Shown here piece by piece: positions 1 through 8,351 of a stretch of 14,633 nt of DNA (position 1 is its first letter; each line of letters starts with the position of its first letter). Origin of the DNA: Campylobacter sp. (GTDB lineage Bacteria; Campylobacterota; Campylobacteria; Campylobacterales; Campylobacteraceae). Under the pieces are notes generated by a model, which was not told the DNA's origin, made no database searches, and worked only from the letters and a program-made list of their open reading frames with translations. The translations under genes were made by a program, and so were the position numbers. The DNA lies in contig JAGAZK010000051.1 of NCBI GenBank assembly GCA_017940085.1, positions 1 to 14,633 of the forward strand, given 5' to 3'.

Positions 1-793
1 GGATAAGCTTTTGGGCAATTTCTTTTACCATATTTGATGGGATTGCAAATCCTACGCCGTTGTTTGCACCGCTTCTGCTTAAAATTGCTGAATTTATACC
101 CACCAAAGCACCTCTGCTATCTACCAAAGCTCCACCGCTATTGCCTGGATTGATACTAGCGTCTGTTTGGATAAAATCTTCGTATTGATTTAAGCCGATA
201 TTATCTTTATTCAGAGCTGAAACTATGCCTTGAGTAATGCTATTTCCGACACCAAAAGGATTTCCTATCGCAAAAACAATGTCTCCCTCGAGCAAAGTCG
301 AGCTATCTGCAAATTTGATGCTTTGCAAATTTGAAGCTTCGATTTTGATGATTGCAATATCGGTTTTGTTGTCTGAGCCGATTAATTTGGCTTTGTATTC
401 TTTAGATGAATTTTGGATTGTTACGATAATTTCATCGCTATCTTCTACGACATGTGAGTTTGTAACGATATAACCATCTTTTGAAATAATCACTCCAGAG
501 CCAAGAGATGTGGCTTTTTGGTTTTGTTGTGGAGTTTTAAATTTAAAGCCAAAAAACTGCTCAAAAATCGGATCATCAAACGGAAATGCGGCTGCATTTT
601 TTATCATTTTTGTAGTTGAGATATTTACAACTGATTGTTTAGCCCCAGAAAGACTGCTGTGATAAGACAAAATCGTATTTGGATTTTCGCTTGGATTTGC
701 TCTATTAGGAGATTTTGGTGCATCTTGAAAATAAATCGTATCACCAAAGCAAATCGCACAGCACAGCCCTAAAGATAAAATGAGTTTTTTCAT
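1..793 (-). CDS. htrA: Periplasmic serine protease/chaperone HtrA (DegP family), 3' end outside window
   Basis: HtrA degrades and refolds misfolded proteins in the periplasm. I translated this partial gene from the minus strand: 264 codons from ATG at 793 with no stop before the window edge. Residues 1-17 (MKKLILSLGLCCAICFG) form an export signal. The cysteines there do not make a proper lipobox, so a soluble or peripheral periplasmic protein is expected. The trypsin-like triad is complete: His114 (in TNSHVVED), Asp145 (in NKTDIAII) and Ser219 (in NPGNSGGAL). The oligomerisation/LA-loop region around residues 65-95 is short and Gln/Asn-rich. The PDZ domains lie beyond position 1. The ribosome site AAAAGG ends 6 bases before the ATG. 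The gene is divergent from cbpA, as in C. jejuni (from memory). HtrA-type identity is near certain; DegP versus DegQ naming is not decidable here. Confidence 0.95.
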   Translation of the reverse strand, partial: MKKLILSLGLCCAICFGDTIYFQDAPKSPNRANPSENPNTILSYHSSLSGAKQSVVNISTTKMIKNAAAFPFDDPIFEQFFGFKFKTPQQNQKATSLGSGVIISKDGYIVTNSHVVEDSDEIIVTIQNSSKEYKAKLIGSDNKTDIAIIKIEASNLQSIKFADSSTLLEGDIVFAIGNPFGVGNSITQGIVSALNKDNIGLNQYEDFIQTDASINPGNSGGALVDSRGALVGINSAILSRSGANNGVGFAIPSNMVKEIAQKLI

Positions 794-821
794 TTTTTGA
801 CCTTTTAAATAAAATTGCGAA

Positions 822-827
822 ATTATA
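822..827 (-). promoter_or_regulatory. Probable htrA promoter -10 element
   Basis: The minus strand reads TATAAT here, 28 bases upstream of the htrA ATG, which leaves room for a short leader holding the AAAAGG ribosome site. No good -35 hexamer is found at 16-18 bp; the stretch there is simply AT-rich. That is usual for Campylobacter sigma-70 promoters, which rely on an extended -10 and periodic AT tracts. The call rests on position and the -10 match. Confidence 0.5.
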
Positions 828-868
828 ATATCTAAGCAATAAACGAAATATAAATAAAAAAATAATTA

Positions 869-929
869 AAATTTGAATTAAATTTAAATCAAATTTGAAC
901 TAAATTTAGTCTAAATTTGGCTCAAATTT
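869..929. repeat. Six AAATTT words at exact 11-bp spacing (phased A-tract array)
   Basis: AAATTT occurs at 869, 880, 891, 902, 913 and 924, each exactly 11 bp after the last. The intervening 5-mers differ (for example gaatt, aaatc, gaact, agtct, ggctc), so only the AnTn core is kept. The array ends 12 bp before the cbpA -35 element and begins 41 bp upstream of the htrA -10. Short A/T tracts repeated near the helical pitch are known to bend DNA and can act as UP-like elements or sites for nucleoid proteins. Which of these applies is inference. AAATTT is also frequent inside genes of this window, but not with this regular spacing. Confidence 0.75.
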
Positions 930-936
930 ATTCAAA

Positions 937-957
937 CTTGATTGACTTAGACTAAAG
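937..957 (+). promoter_or_regulatory. HspR operator (HAIR-like inverted repeat)
   Basis: The sequence is CTTGATT-N7-ACTAAAG. The HspR-associated inverted repeat (HAIR) described for HspR regulators is CTTGAGT-N7-ACTCAAG, so 6 of 7 bases match in each half-site and the 7-base spacer is exact. It covers the -35 element (942-947) of the cbpA promoter, the right place for repression. hspR is the second gene of the same operon, so negative autoregulation relieved by heat is the natural reading. Binding itself is inferred. Confidence 0.75.
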
Positions 958-971
958 TTTTATGCTATAAT
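942..971 (+). promoter_or_regulatory. Sigma-70-type promoter of cbpA-hspR
   Basis: The -35 TTGACT (942-947) and -10 TATAAT (966-971) are separated by 18 bp. Transcription would start near 978, about 25 bases before the cbpA ATG at 1003, with the ribosome-site candidate GCGGAG at 990-995 in the leader. The near-consensus -35 is unusual for Campylobacter and fits a strong promoter that needs a repressor. The HAIR-like operator overlaps it. Confidence 0.75.
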
Positions 972-1002
972 CGGTGTAAATTTTAATAAGCGGAGCAATA
1001 TA

Positions 1003-1869
1003 ATGAATAATAGTTTATATGAAACTTTGGGCGTTTCTAAAGGTGCATCCGCAGAAGAAATCAAAAAAGCTTATCGCAAACTTGCTAGACAATACCACCC
1101 AGACATCAATAAAGACGCTGGTGCAGAAGAAAAATTTAAAGAAATCAATGCTGCTTATGAGATTTTAAATGATCCAAACAAACGCCGTCAATACGATACT
1201 TATGGCGATAATATGTTTGGTGGGCAAAGTTTCCATGATTTTACTAGAAATCAAGGAAATGCAAATTTCGAAGATATTATTAATTCGATTTTTGGTGGTG
1301 GATTTAGTGGTAGTTTTAGTGGATTTAGCGGATTTGGTGGCGGAAGTAGATTTTCATCTACTGGTTTTGATGATTTTTCGCTAGATACAAAATCTAGCGT
1401 AACTGTGCCTTTTAAAATAGCAGTTTTAGGTGGAGAATATAGCATAAAAGTATCTGGAAGCACATTTAAAGTCAAAATCCCAGCTGGAATTACAGATGGC
1501 AAAATCTTAAGACTAAAAGGCAAAGGTAAAACTACAAGAGCAGGGCAAGGGGATTTGCTTTTGAGCGTGAAAATTGAGCCAGATCCAAGCTACAAAAGAG
1601 AAGGCGATGATTTGTATTCAAAAATAGAAATTCCGCTCAAAACTGCACTTTTTGGCGGAAGTGTAAGTGTAAAAACATTTAAAAAAGAAGTAAATTTAAA
1701 AATCGCACCAAATTCAAAAAATGGGCAAAAAATCAGACTCAAAGGCTATGGCGTTCAGAATATAGATAGCAAAATTTATGGGGATTTGTATTTGCAAGTC
1801 AGCGTGATTTTGCCAGATGTGGATTCTTTGGATCCTGAGCTAAAAGAAGCTCTCCAAACAAAGCTATAA
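1003..1869 (+). CDS. cbpA: DnaJ-like co-chaperone CbpA
   Basis: This is a class II J-protein of 288 aa that delivers unfolded clients to DnaK in the cytoplasm and stimulates its ATPase. The J domain spans residues 4-68, with the essential HPD at 32-34 (in RQYHPDINK). A Gly/Phe-rich linker follows at about 97-125, with repeated GF/SGF units. Two beta-sandwich client-binding domains (about 130-288) complete it, including the LxLKGKG-type motif near residue 165. The Cys-rich zinc finger of true DnaJ is absent, which identifies it as CbpA/DnaJ2. The ATG is preceded by GCGGAG 7 bases upstream. It is the first gene of an apparent operon with hspR, 9 bases downstream, and is probably heat-induced through the HspR operator on its promoter. 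The length is normal for the family. Confidence 0.93.
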   Translation: MNNSLYETLGVSKGASAEEIKKAYRKLARQYHPDINKDAGAEEKFKEINAAYEILNDPNKRRQYDTYGDNMFGGQSFHDFTRNQGNANFEDIINSIFGGGFSGSFSGFSGFGGGSRFSSTGFDDFSLDTKSSVTVPFKIAVLGGEYSIKVSGSTFKVKIPAGITDGKILRLKGKGKTTRAGQGDLLLSVKIEPDPSYKREGDDLYSKIEIPLKTALFGGSVSVKTFKKEVNLKIAPNSKNGQKIRLKGYGVQNIDSKIYGDLYLQVSVILPDVDSLDPELKEALQTKL

Positions 1870-1878
1870 GGATTTCTT

Positions 1879-2235
1879 ATGCACAATTACGAAGAACCTG
1901 TTTATTTAATCAGTGTCGTTGCTAAGGTTTTAAATATCCACCCTCAAACTCTTAGGCAATACGAAAGAGAAGGTTTAGTCGAGCCATCAAGAACAGATGG
2001 CAAAATGCGACTTTATAGCGAAAAAGACCTAGACAGAATTAAAATGATTTTGCGTTTGACTAGGGATTTGGGAGTAAATTTGGCTGGAGTTGATGTAATT
2101 TTGAGATTAAAAGCACAAATTCAAGAATATGAGTCAGAATTAGACGAGCTAAGAGCGGCTTTGGAAGAATTTACCAAAAATAAAAAATCTCTTGTCAAAA
2201 GAAAAGAAAAATTTGATTTAATATTTCTAAAATAA
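1879..2235 (+). CDS. hspR: Heat-shock repressor HspR (MerR family)
   Basis: HspR is a DNA-binding repressor of chaperone genes, here 118 aa. The N-terminal winged helix-turn-helix is clear: the segment from Val8 to about Arg30 (LISVVAKVLNIHPQTLRQYE) holds the HTH, and the wing carries the typical RLYSEKDLDRI at 44-54. A coiled-coil dimerisation helix rich in Glu/Leu follows at about 75-103, then a short basic tail. No metal-binding cysteines are present, unlike metal-sensing MerR proteins. The start has AAGGA at 1868-1872, overlapping the cbpA stop, so the two genes are probably translationally coupled. Pairing of a J-protein with HspR in one autoregulated operon is known from Helicobacter and Campylobacter. 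A HAIR-like site at 937-957 supports feedback here. Confidence 0.93.
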   Translation: MHNYEEPVYLISVVAKVLNIHPQTLRQYEREGLVEPSRTDGKMRLYSEKDLDRIKMILRLTRDLGVNLAGVDVILRLKAQIQEYESELDELRAALEEFTKNKKSLVKRKEKFDLIFLK

Positions 2236-3855
2236 ATGGAAAATTTTCTCATCATATTTCTATCAGCAGTAGCTTGTGCTGTTGTATTAAATGTAATACT
2301 TAAATATTTTAGTATCCCTACAATCATCGGCTATATTTTTACTGGCATAGTGATTTCAAAAATATTTGATATAACTTATGATGAAAATCTTTATTATATC
2401 GCTGAGTTTGGTATAGTTTTTTTGATGTTTAGCATAGGACTTGAGTTTAGCATACGGCATTTGTGGTCAATGAAAACAGATGTTTTTATAAATGGGGCTT
2501 TTCAGGTTTTAATTACTGGATTTGTTTTTACTCTCATAGCAAGATATGTATTTGGTATAAATCAACAAACAGCCATTATTGTCGGACTTGCTTTGTCTTT
2601 GAGCTCTACAGCCATAGTTTTAAAAATACTAAATGATAGCGGAAATATCAGTCAAATTTATGGCAGAAAAGCTCTTGGAATACTGCTTTTTCAAGATATT
2701 GCGGCGATTCCGATACTTTTGATGATAGATATTTTTACATCAAAAAATACTTCTGTGAGCGAATTGCTTATTACTACAACAATTGGTGCTTTGATTTTGA
2801 TTGCATCTTTGTTTGTGATTGGTAGATATATTTTTAACTGGATTTTGTATTTTGTGGTTAGGACAAAGTCTCAAGAAATTTTTGTAGCGACTATTTTATT
2901 TACTGTTGTGGGGGCAAGTTTTTTTGCTTCACATCTTGGATTTAGCCATACTTTGGGGGCATTTTTGGCTGGAATGCTATTAGCAGAGACTCAATACAAA
3001 CAACAAATTGAAGCGGATTTAATCCCATTTAGGGACTTGCTTTTGGGATTATTTTTTATCACAGTTGGCATACAAATAAATTTTTTAGTTATTGCACAAA
3101 ATATCGTTCAAATTTTGATTGTTTTGATTGATGTTATGCTTATAAAAGCTGTTGTGGTAGCAATTATTTTGATAGTAAAACAAAAAAAGAGAGTGGCGAT
3201 AAAAACAGCTTTTAGCTTATCTCAAATAGGTGAGTTTGCTTTAGCAATTTTTGCAATTCTTGGCTCAAACAAAATGTTAGATTTCCAAACTGCTCAAATT
3301 CTTACAACTGTTACGATTTTGTCTATGATAATCTCGCCTTTTATTCTTAAAAATTTAAGCCTAATTGCTGATAAATTAGAAAGCACTGAAGAAGATACCA
3401 AAGAATACACAAAAATCAAAACCGATGATTTGAGTGAGCATTTTATAGTTTGCGGATATGGAAGGCTTGGTCAAGAAGTAGTCTCAAGACTCAAAGCCAA
3501 AGGATTGCCTTATTTGGTGCTTGAGAGCGATATTTCATTAGTAAGACTTGGGCGAAAAAGAGGAGAAAATATATTTTATGGCAGTGCAGCTAAGATTTCT
3601 ACATTAGAAAAAATAGGTGCTAAAAACTGCTCAGCAATAATTCTAGCTGTCCAAAATGAAAGAAAAATTGATATGATTACAAGTGCTATTTATGATTTTG
3701 GTCTAAATGTCAAGACTATTATTCGCTATACTGGAGCTGAAAGAGAACTTTTTGAGAGTTTGGGCGAAAATTTCTTACTTATCAAAGAAGAAAGAGTTTT
3801 AGCAAAAGTTTTAGTCCATGAGGCTTTGCAAGCTAAATTAAACTCAACCACTTAA
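2236..3855 (+). CDS. kefB: KefB/CPA2-type monovalent cation:proton antiporter with RCK domain
   Basis: This inner-membrane antiporter or channel (539 aa) probably exchanges K+ or Na+ for H+ and helps set cytoplasmic pH. Residues 1-380 are a 12-13 helix Na+/H+ exchanger domain. Landmarks include GLALSLSSTAIVLK at 117-130, the KefB/C-like LLFQDIAAIP at 150-159 and a conserved HTLGAFLAGMLLAE segment at 238-251. An RCK/TrkA-N domain follows from about 402, with the Rossmann motif GYGRLG at 407-412; it may bind NAD(H) or another ligand. The RCK_C domain is missing, as in KefB/KefC. The ATG follows the hspR stop with no gap and no clear ribosome site, suggesting expression by translational coupling. 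Its last 12 bases overlap the convergent comEC. The exact ion is not decidable from sequence. Confidence 0.88.
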   Translation: MENFLIIFLSAVACAVVLNVILKYFSIPTIIGYIFTGIVISKIFDITYDENLYYIAEFGIVFLMFSIGLEFSIRHLWSMKTDVFINGAFQVLITGFVFTLIARYVFGINQQTAIIVGLALSLSSTAIVLKILNDSGNISQIYGRKALGILLFQDIAAIPILLMIDIFTSKNTSVSELLITTTIGALILIASLFVIGRYIFNWILYFVVRTKSQEIFVATILFTVVGASFFASHLGFSHTLGAFLAGMLLAETQYKQQIEADLIPFRDLLLGLFFITVGIQINFLVIAQNIVQILIVLIDVMLIKAVVVAIILIVKQKKRVAIKTAFSLSQIGEFALAIFAILGSNKMLDFQTAQILTTVTILSMIISPFILKNLSLIADKLESTEEDTKEYTKIKTDDLSEHFIVCGYGRLGQEVVSRLKAKGLPYLVLESDISLVRLGRKRGENIFYGSAAKISTLEKIGAKNCSAIILAVQNERKIDMITSAIYDFGLNVKTIIRYTGAERELFESLGENFLLIKEERVLAKVLVHEALQAKLNSTT

Positions 3856-5103
3856 AAATGCAAAAAAATAAACAATTCCGCCAAACAAAGCAATTATTAG
3901 CCCAACAAGTCTAAATTTAATCGCTAAAAACAAAGATAAATTAAACAAAATAAAAAGCCATGATGAGATATAAATTTGGGTTTGTTCATTAGCGAATTCT
4001 AAAAAATTTAATAAATAAATATCTAAAAAATCTCCAAAACCAAATAAATGTGCGATTATGCTTATTGGATAAAACACGACAAAAACATATCCCAAAACAA
4101 TCACGCTAAGTTGAAACAAACTAGCTGAATGAAAAAAATAATAAACTGGCACATTCATACAAAAATACACAAAAATACTCAGTCCCAAAGAGTGCAAAAA
4201 TATTTTCAATGGGTTTTTTAAATCATTTGTATCGCCAAAGTATTTGATATACAAAAATATAAAAAACACACCCAAACAAGAAAAATAAAATCCCAAAGAA
4301 AAGATTAAATTTGGGCAAAAACTCACAGCCAAAGCTATACAAATAAAAAGATTTTCTATAGCAAAAATCTTAATTCCCCTGCAAATAAAGATAAATCCGA
4401 CAATTCCCATAATCAAAGATCTAAAAAAACTCGGCGTAAAATCCAAAATCCACAAATAAAAAATCGCCCCACTAAAAATAAATAAAGAAATATCAAAATT
4501 CAAATCCCTATATGGAAAAAACTTTTTTTGAAGAGGTTTGTAAATCGGCTTAAAAACAAAAAACAACATAGCAAAAAGCAAAGACAAATGAAAACCGCTA
4601 ATTGCGATAATATGGGCAATTCCCCAGTTTGTAACATTTTGTCTTAACTCTTTTGAAATTGGCGTGGCTAAATACAAAGCCGAATAAAGCTCAGCAATTT
4701 TTGGATTTTGGTGATTTTGGGTTATTTTTTGGCTTAAATTTAATCTCCAATTTGATTTATTTTGTATAGGTTTGAGTGATAAATTTGGCATATAAAATGT
4801 CTTTGAGAGATAATCTTTGAAGCTCACTTTTGTGGGATTTAAAGTGGCTTTTATAAATTTAGAATTGATTTTAAATTTACTTGTTGTATAAAATGAAAAT
4901 TCATCACTTTTTAATTTCAAAACAAAATATTTGTTGCCGTTTTTGCCAATTTTTTGGTAGTTTTGTAAGACAATCGCATCTAAAACAATAGGCGAATTTT
5001 TTGAAAAATCTTTAAAATTTTTGTATTCGTAGGCTAAATTTAGTCCAAAAATAATTATGCAAAAAAGACTAAATTTAATTAAAAATCTAGCATCAAATCT
5101 CAC
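3844..5103 (-). CDS. comEC: ComEC/Rec2-family DNA uptake channel (short form, no metallo-beta-lactamase domain)
   Basis: This polytopic inner-membrane protein (419 aa) is predicted to pass single-stranded DNA into the cytoplasm during natural transformation. An N-terminal membrane segment (7-24) and a small soluble domain (about 35-115) precede the Competence domain. That domain carries the family motif HIIAISGFH at 164-172, followed by many hydrophobic helices to the C-terminus. Bacillus ComEC is much longer and ends in a metallo-beta-lactamase-like domain. Here the protein stops after the membrane domain, as I recall for Helicobacter and Campylobacter homologues, so this is probably the normal lineage form. 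The start is GTG at 5103, overlapping the TGA of the upstream outer membrane factor gene (4-base GTGA overlap). The ribosome site is weak. It is the last gene of the macA-macB-OMF operon. Confidence 0.85.
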   Translation of the reverse strand: MRFDARFLIKFSLFCIIIFGLNLAYEYKNFKDFSKNSPIVLDAIVLQNYQKIGKNGNKYFVLKLKSDEFSFYTTSKFKINSKFIKATLNPTKVSFKDYLSKTFYMPNLSLKPIQNKSNWRLNLSQKITQNHQNPKIAELYSALYLATPISKELRQNVTNWGIAHIIAISGFHLSLLFAMLFFVFKPIYKPLQKKFFPYRDLNFDISLFIFSGAIFYLWILDFTPSFFRSLIMGIVGFIFICRGIKIFAIENLFICIALAVSFCPNLIFSLGFYFSCLGVFFIFLYIKYFGDTNDLKNPLKIFLHSLGLSIFVYFCMNVPVYYFFHSASLFQLSVIVLGYVFVVFYPISIIAHLFGFGDFLDIYLLNFLEFANEQTQIYISSWLFILFNLSLFLAIKFRLVGLIIALFGGIVYFFAFLSG

Positions 5104-6431
5104 TCAGACCCGCTTGAACGCAAAAAGCTGATTTTATCGCTAAGCAAGATATATTTTTGGTTTATAAGTGAGTTTTGGGAATTAATAAAATTATTTTTAG
5201 CTTCCAAAAAATCTTTTAATTCAGCCCCGCCAAGCTCGTATTTATGCTCATAGATTTGCAAAATTTGCTCATTTTCTAAGACAATATTTTGCATATTTTC
5301 TAAAATAGTTTTATCGTTTATGTAAAAATTAGCAAATTTAATCGTCTCATTTATGGCGTTTTTGAGAGCTTTTTCGTAATTTAAACGCAAAATTTCAAAC
5401 TCATATTCTGAAATTTTAAGATTATCTTTTAGTCTAAAATAATCCAAAAATGGCAAATTTACACGCAAATTTGAACTAAAAAACTCAAATCCAAAAGCTT
5501 TGTGAAATTTTTCATCACTATCGCTAAGACTTGCACCCAAACTCACACTTGGCAAAAATGCTTTTTTAGAAGCTCTATAATCATAAAATCCAGCATTTAA
5601 AGCCGATAGAGCCGCATTAATATCTGGGCGGTTTTGTATATTTTCAAGCCATTTTAATTCTATGTCATCGCCAATCTCAATCCCCAAATCAAGCTCACTT
5701 AAGGCTAAATTTGATAATTTTTCATCATCAAATTTATCTTTATTGTCAGTGAGATTATTTAGATTTTCATACGCACTTTGAAGCTCTTTTTGAGCACTCA
5801 ATAAAGAATTGCGTAAATTTAATAAATTTTGTGAGCTTTGAGCGAGTGAGAGTTTTGATTCTTTGCCATATTGAAATTTGATTTGTATGATTTGGTGGAG
5901 TTGTTCTAAATTTGTCAAATTTGAGCTTAAATTTGATATTTTGTCATTTAAATAAAGTATATGAAAATACTCATCTATTACTGAATTTACCACGCTTAAA
6001 TGCACAGATTTTAAATCAAGTGAGCTTTTTAGAGCATTGTAATTTTTGCTCTCATACGCATCGTAAAGTTTGCCAAAAATATCAAGCTGCCAAGACAGAG
6101 CAAATTCGCTATTAAAGCCTTTTTTCCAACTATCGCTCATATTGACATTTCTATTCAAACTGCCCCCAAAACCAGCACTAAAACTTGGCAATAAATCTTG
6201 TCTTGAAAGACCAGCTCTTCTTAGGGCTATGTTTAAATTTAGTGTTGCTATAGCTAAATCTTCGTTTTTTTCTATAGCCATTTTAATTAAATTATTTAAT
6301 CTAGTGCTATTAAAATCATATTGCCAAGATGCGTTATAGTCTTTGTAAATATCTTTTGGCGAATAATCCAAATCCTTACTAGCACACCCAGCCAATAAAA
6401 AAACTATCAAAATTAAATAAATTTGCTTCAT
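5100..6431 (-). CDS. TolC-like outer membrane factor lipoprotein of MacAB exporter
   Basis: This is an outer-membrane efflux duct (443 aa) of the OEP/NodT type. It starts with a lipoprotein signal, MKQIYLILIVFLLAGC, in which LAGC is the lipobox and Cys16 the lipidated residue. Two repeats rich in long amphipathic helices follow (about 55-235 and 255-440), as expected for the alpha-barrel of trimeric outer membrane factors. The first contains RRAGLSRQDLLPSFSAGFGG, and the second the matching RASKKAFLPSVSLGASL. The gene begins directly after the macB stop, with AAGGGA inside the end of macB as ribosome site, and overlaps comEC by 4 bases. Position and operon order make it the outer partner of MacAB here. 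It is distinct from the RND partner CmeC, though of the same family. Confidence 0.88.
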   Translation of the reverse strand: MKQIYLILIVFLLAGCASKDLDYSPKDIYKDYNASWQYDFNSTRLNNLIKMAIEKNEDLAIATLNLNIALRRAGLSRQDLLPSFSAGFGGSLNRNVNMSDSWKKGFNSEFALSWQLDIFGKLYDAYESKNYNALKSSLDLKSVHLSVVNSVIDEYFHILYLNDKISNLSSNLTNLEQLHQIIQIKFQYGKESKLSLAQSSQNLLNLRNSLLSAQKELQSAYENLNNLTDNKDKFDDEKLSNLALSELDLGIEIGDDIELKWLENIQNRPDINAALSALNAGFYDYRASKKAFLPSVSLGASLSDSDEKFHKAFGFEFFSSNLRVNLPFLDYFRLKDNLKISEYEFEILRLNYEKALKNAINETIKFANFYINDKTILENMQNIVLENEQILQIYEHKYELGGAELKDFLEAKNNFINSQNSLINQKYILLSDKISFLRSSGSE

Positions 6432-8351
6432 TTATTCCCTTAAAAGTGCATCAATAGGATTTAGTTTTGAGGCATTTTTGGCTGGCATATATCCGAAAAT
6501 TATGCCTATTAAAGTAGAAATCCCAAAAGCTATAAAAACAGATCCCAAACTAAAAATCATATTAAATTTGCTCACTATCAAATTAAAAATAAATCCAATC
6601 CCATAAGCTAGACTCACTCCAATTAGCCCACCAAAGGCACACAAAAGCACAGATTCTATTAAAAATTGTATCATTATATCGCTACCTTTAGCACCTATTG
6701 CCATTCTTATGCCGATTTCTTTGGTTCGCTCAATCACGCTAACAAGCATAATATTCATCACGCCAATTCCACCAACCATCAAAGAAATAAGAGCGATTCC
6801 TGATATTAGCAAACTCATCGTATCAGTGGCACTTTTGGCAGTTTGCATGATACTATCTGAGTTTCTCATGTGAAAATCATCGCCACCTCTTCTAACTCTT
6901 AAAATTTGACTTATTGTGGATTCAGCAAGTTGTGAATTTACGCCGTCTTTGAGCTTGAGAAGGATTGAACGCAAATTATAATCGCCTGTGATTTTGCTAA
7001 TTGTCGTGCTGTAAGGGACATAAATAGTCAAATTTTCTCCCCCAAAAGCACCTTCATCTCTTTTGCCTACGCCAATTATCGTAAAAGGTTTTTTGTCAAA
7101 TAAAATCACTTTGCCAACTGGATTTTCGTTTGCAAAAAATGTTTGTTTGACATTTAGATCAATTATCACAACTGAAGCGTAATTATCTATGTCGGATTTG
7201 ACAAAATCTCTGCCTTGAACGATTTTAACTCCAGTTGTTTTGAGAGAATTTTCGCTACCACTTCTTAAATTTGAGTTTGCACTTTGGTTTTTATACATCA
7301 AAAGACCGCTTGTTTGAGCTATAGGTGTGGCGTATTCGATAAAATCAAGTTTTGAGAGCATAACTGCATCTTCAAGAGTGAAATTTTTGTTTTTAGCAGC
7401 ATTTGGATCACCAAAACCTTTGCCTGGGAATAAATTTATCGTATTTGTCCCCATGCTATTTATATCGCTTAAAATTTTCTCTTGTGAGCCTTTGGCAAGA
7501 GCGACCACGCAAATCACAGAAGTAATACCAATAATAATCCCAAGCATAGTTAAAAACGATCTTAATTTATGAGCCTTTATAGCTTCAAGCGACATACTAA
7601 AAGCTTCGCTCAATCTATCTTTGATATTGCTAAATCCATTTTCTAAAGTAGTTTTATCGTCTTTAAAGGCGTAAATTTCATCGTTTTTGGTCGTATCGCT
7701 AATGATTTTCCCGTCTTTAATCTCTATTGTGCGGTTTGCCCAAGATGCGATATTTGGATCATGAGTAACCACGATAATTGTTCGCCCAAGTTTGTGAAGT
7801 TCTTTTAAAATCTCCATTACATTTAAGCCACTTTTGCTATCAAGCGCTCCAGTAGGCTCATCGCAAAGCAAAATTTCTCCGCCATTCATTAAGGCTCTTG
7901 CTATGCTAACTCTTTGTTGTTGGCCGCCACTTAATTGATTTGGCATTGAATCAGCTTTATCAAGCATTCCTAGCATATTTAAAAGCTTTTTTGCTCTATC
8001 AAATCTGCTTTTTTTGCCGATCCCTGCATAAATACCGGGCAATGCTACATTTGTTTTGGCATCATTTGAGTTTAATAAATTGTATCTTTGGAAAATAAAA
8101 CCAAATTTTTTAAGTCTTAAATTTGATAATCCATCAAGGTCAAATTTGCTTATGTCTTTATTATCAAGCAAGTATTTTCCACTACTTGGCGTATCAAGAC
8201 AGCCTAAAATATTCATCAAAGTGGATTTTCCACTCCCGCTTTGTCCGATAATAGCGACAAATTCGCCTTTTTGGATTTGCAAATTAATATCTTGCAAAAC
8301 TATAGTTTTGCCATTTTGAAAGCTTTTTGTAATATTTATAAGCTTTATCAT
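6432..8351 (-). CDS. macB: MacB-type ABC exporter (ATPase fused to permease)
   Basis: MacB is the inner-membrane ATP-driven motor of a tripartite exporter (639 aa). Residues 1-225 are the nucleotide-binding domain: Walker A GQSGSGKST 36-44, Q-loop Gln88, signature LSGGQ 140-144, Walker B with the catalytic Glu (CDEPTGALD, 163-171) and switch His197. The first transmembrane helix (about 265-288) follows. A large periplasmic domain to about 505 comes next, then three C-terminal helices (about 513-622) with the FtsX-family segment ERTKEIGIRMAIGA. This is the full type VII ABC architecture with normal length. The ATG overlaps the macA stop (4-base ATGA). MacB exporters move macrolides, peptides, toxins or haem precursors through an outer membrane factor; the substrate cannot be read from sequence. 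Confidence 0.95.
   Translation of the reverse strand: MIKLINITKSFQNGKTIVLQDINLQIQKGEFVAIIGQSGSGKSTLMNILGCLDTPSSGKYLLDNKDISKFDLDGLSNLRLKKFGFIFQRYNLLNSNDAKTNVALPGIYAGIGKKSRFDRAKKLLNMLGMLDKADSMPNQLSGGQQQRVSIARALMNGGEILLCDEPTGALDSKSGLNVMEILKELHKLGRTIIVVTHDPNIASWANRTIEIKDGKIISDTTKNDEIYAFKDDKTTLENGFSNIKDRLSEAFSMSLEAIKAHKLRSFLTMLGIIIGITSVICVVALAKGSQEKILSDINSMGTNTINLFPGKGFGDPNAAKNKNFTLEDAVMLSKLDFIEYATPIAQTSGLLMYKNQSANSNLRSGSENSLKTTGVKIVQGRDFVKSDIDNYASVVIIDLNVKQTFFANENPVGKVILFDKKPFTIIGVGKRDEGAFGGENLTIYVPYSTTISKITGDYNLRSILLKLKDGVNSQLAESTISQILRVRRGGDDFHMRNSDSIMQTAKSATDTMSLLISGIALISLMVGGIGVMNIMLVSVIERTKEIGIRMAIGAKGSDIMIQFLIESVLLCAFGGLIGVSLAYGIGFIFNLIVSKFNMIFSLGSVFIAFGISTLIGIIFGYMPAKNASKLNPIDALLRE

Noticed and set aside
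237..473. 78-codon open frame on the plus strand
   Set aside because: It lies antisense within htrA, whose reading frame with an intact catalytic triad explains the region.
1251..1523. 90-codon minus-strand frame rich in Pro/Leu
   Set aside because: It is a mirror of the Gly/Phe linker of CbpA and has no ribosome site.
3844..5103. ComEC as a truncated pseudogene because the metallo-beta-lactamase domain is missing
   Set aside because: The frame is open and ends cleanly, and short ComEC forms are, as I recall, normal in Helicobacter and Campylobacter.
5908..5934. Cluster of three AAATTT words inside the outer membrane factor gene, resembling the intergenic arrays
   Set aside because: The spacings are 9 and 12, multiples of three, as expected from repeated codon pairs in a Leu/Asn/Lys-rich protein. 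There is no helical phase.
6070..6339. Plus-strand open frames opposite the outer membrane factor gene
   Set aside because: They are shadow frames of a well-supported lipoprotein gene, with no family features.
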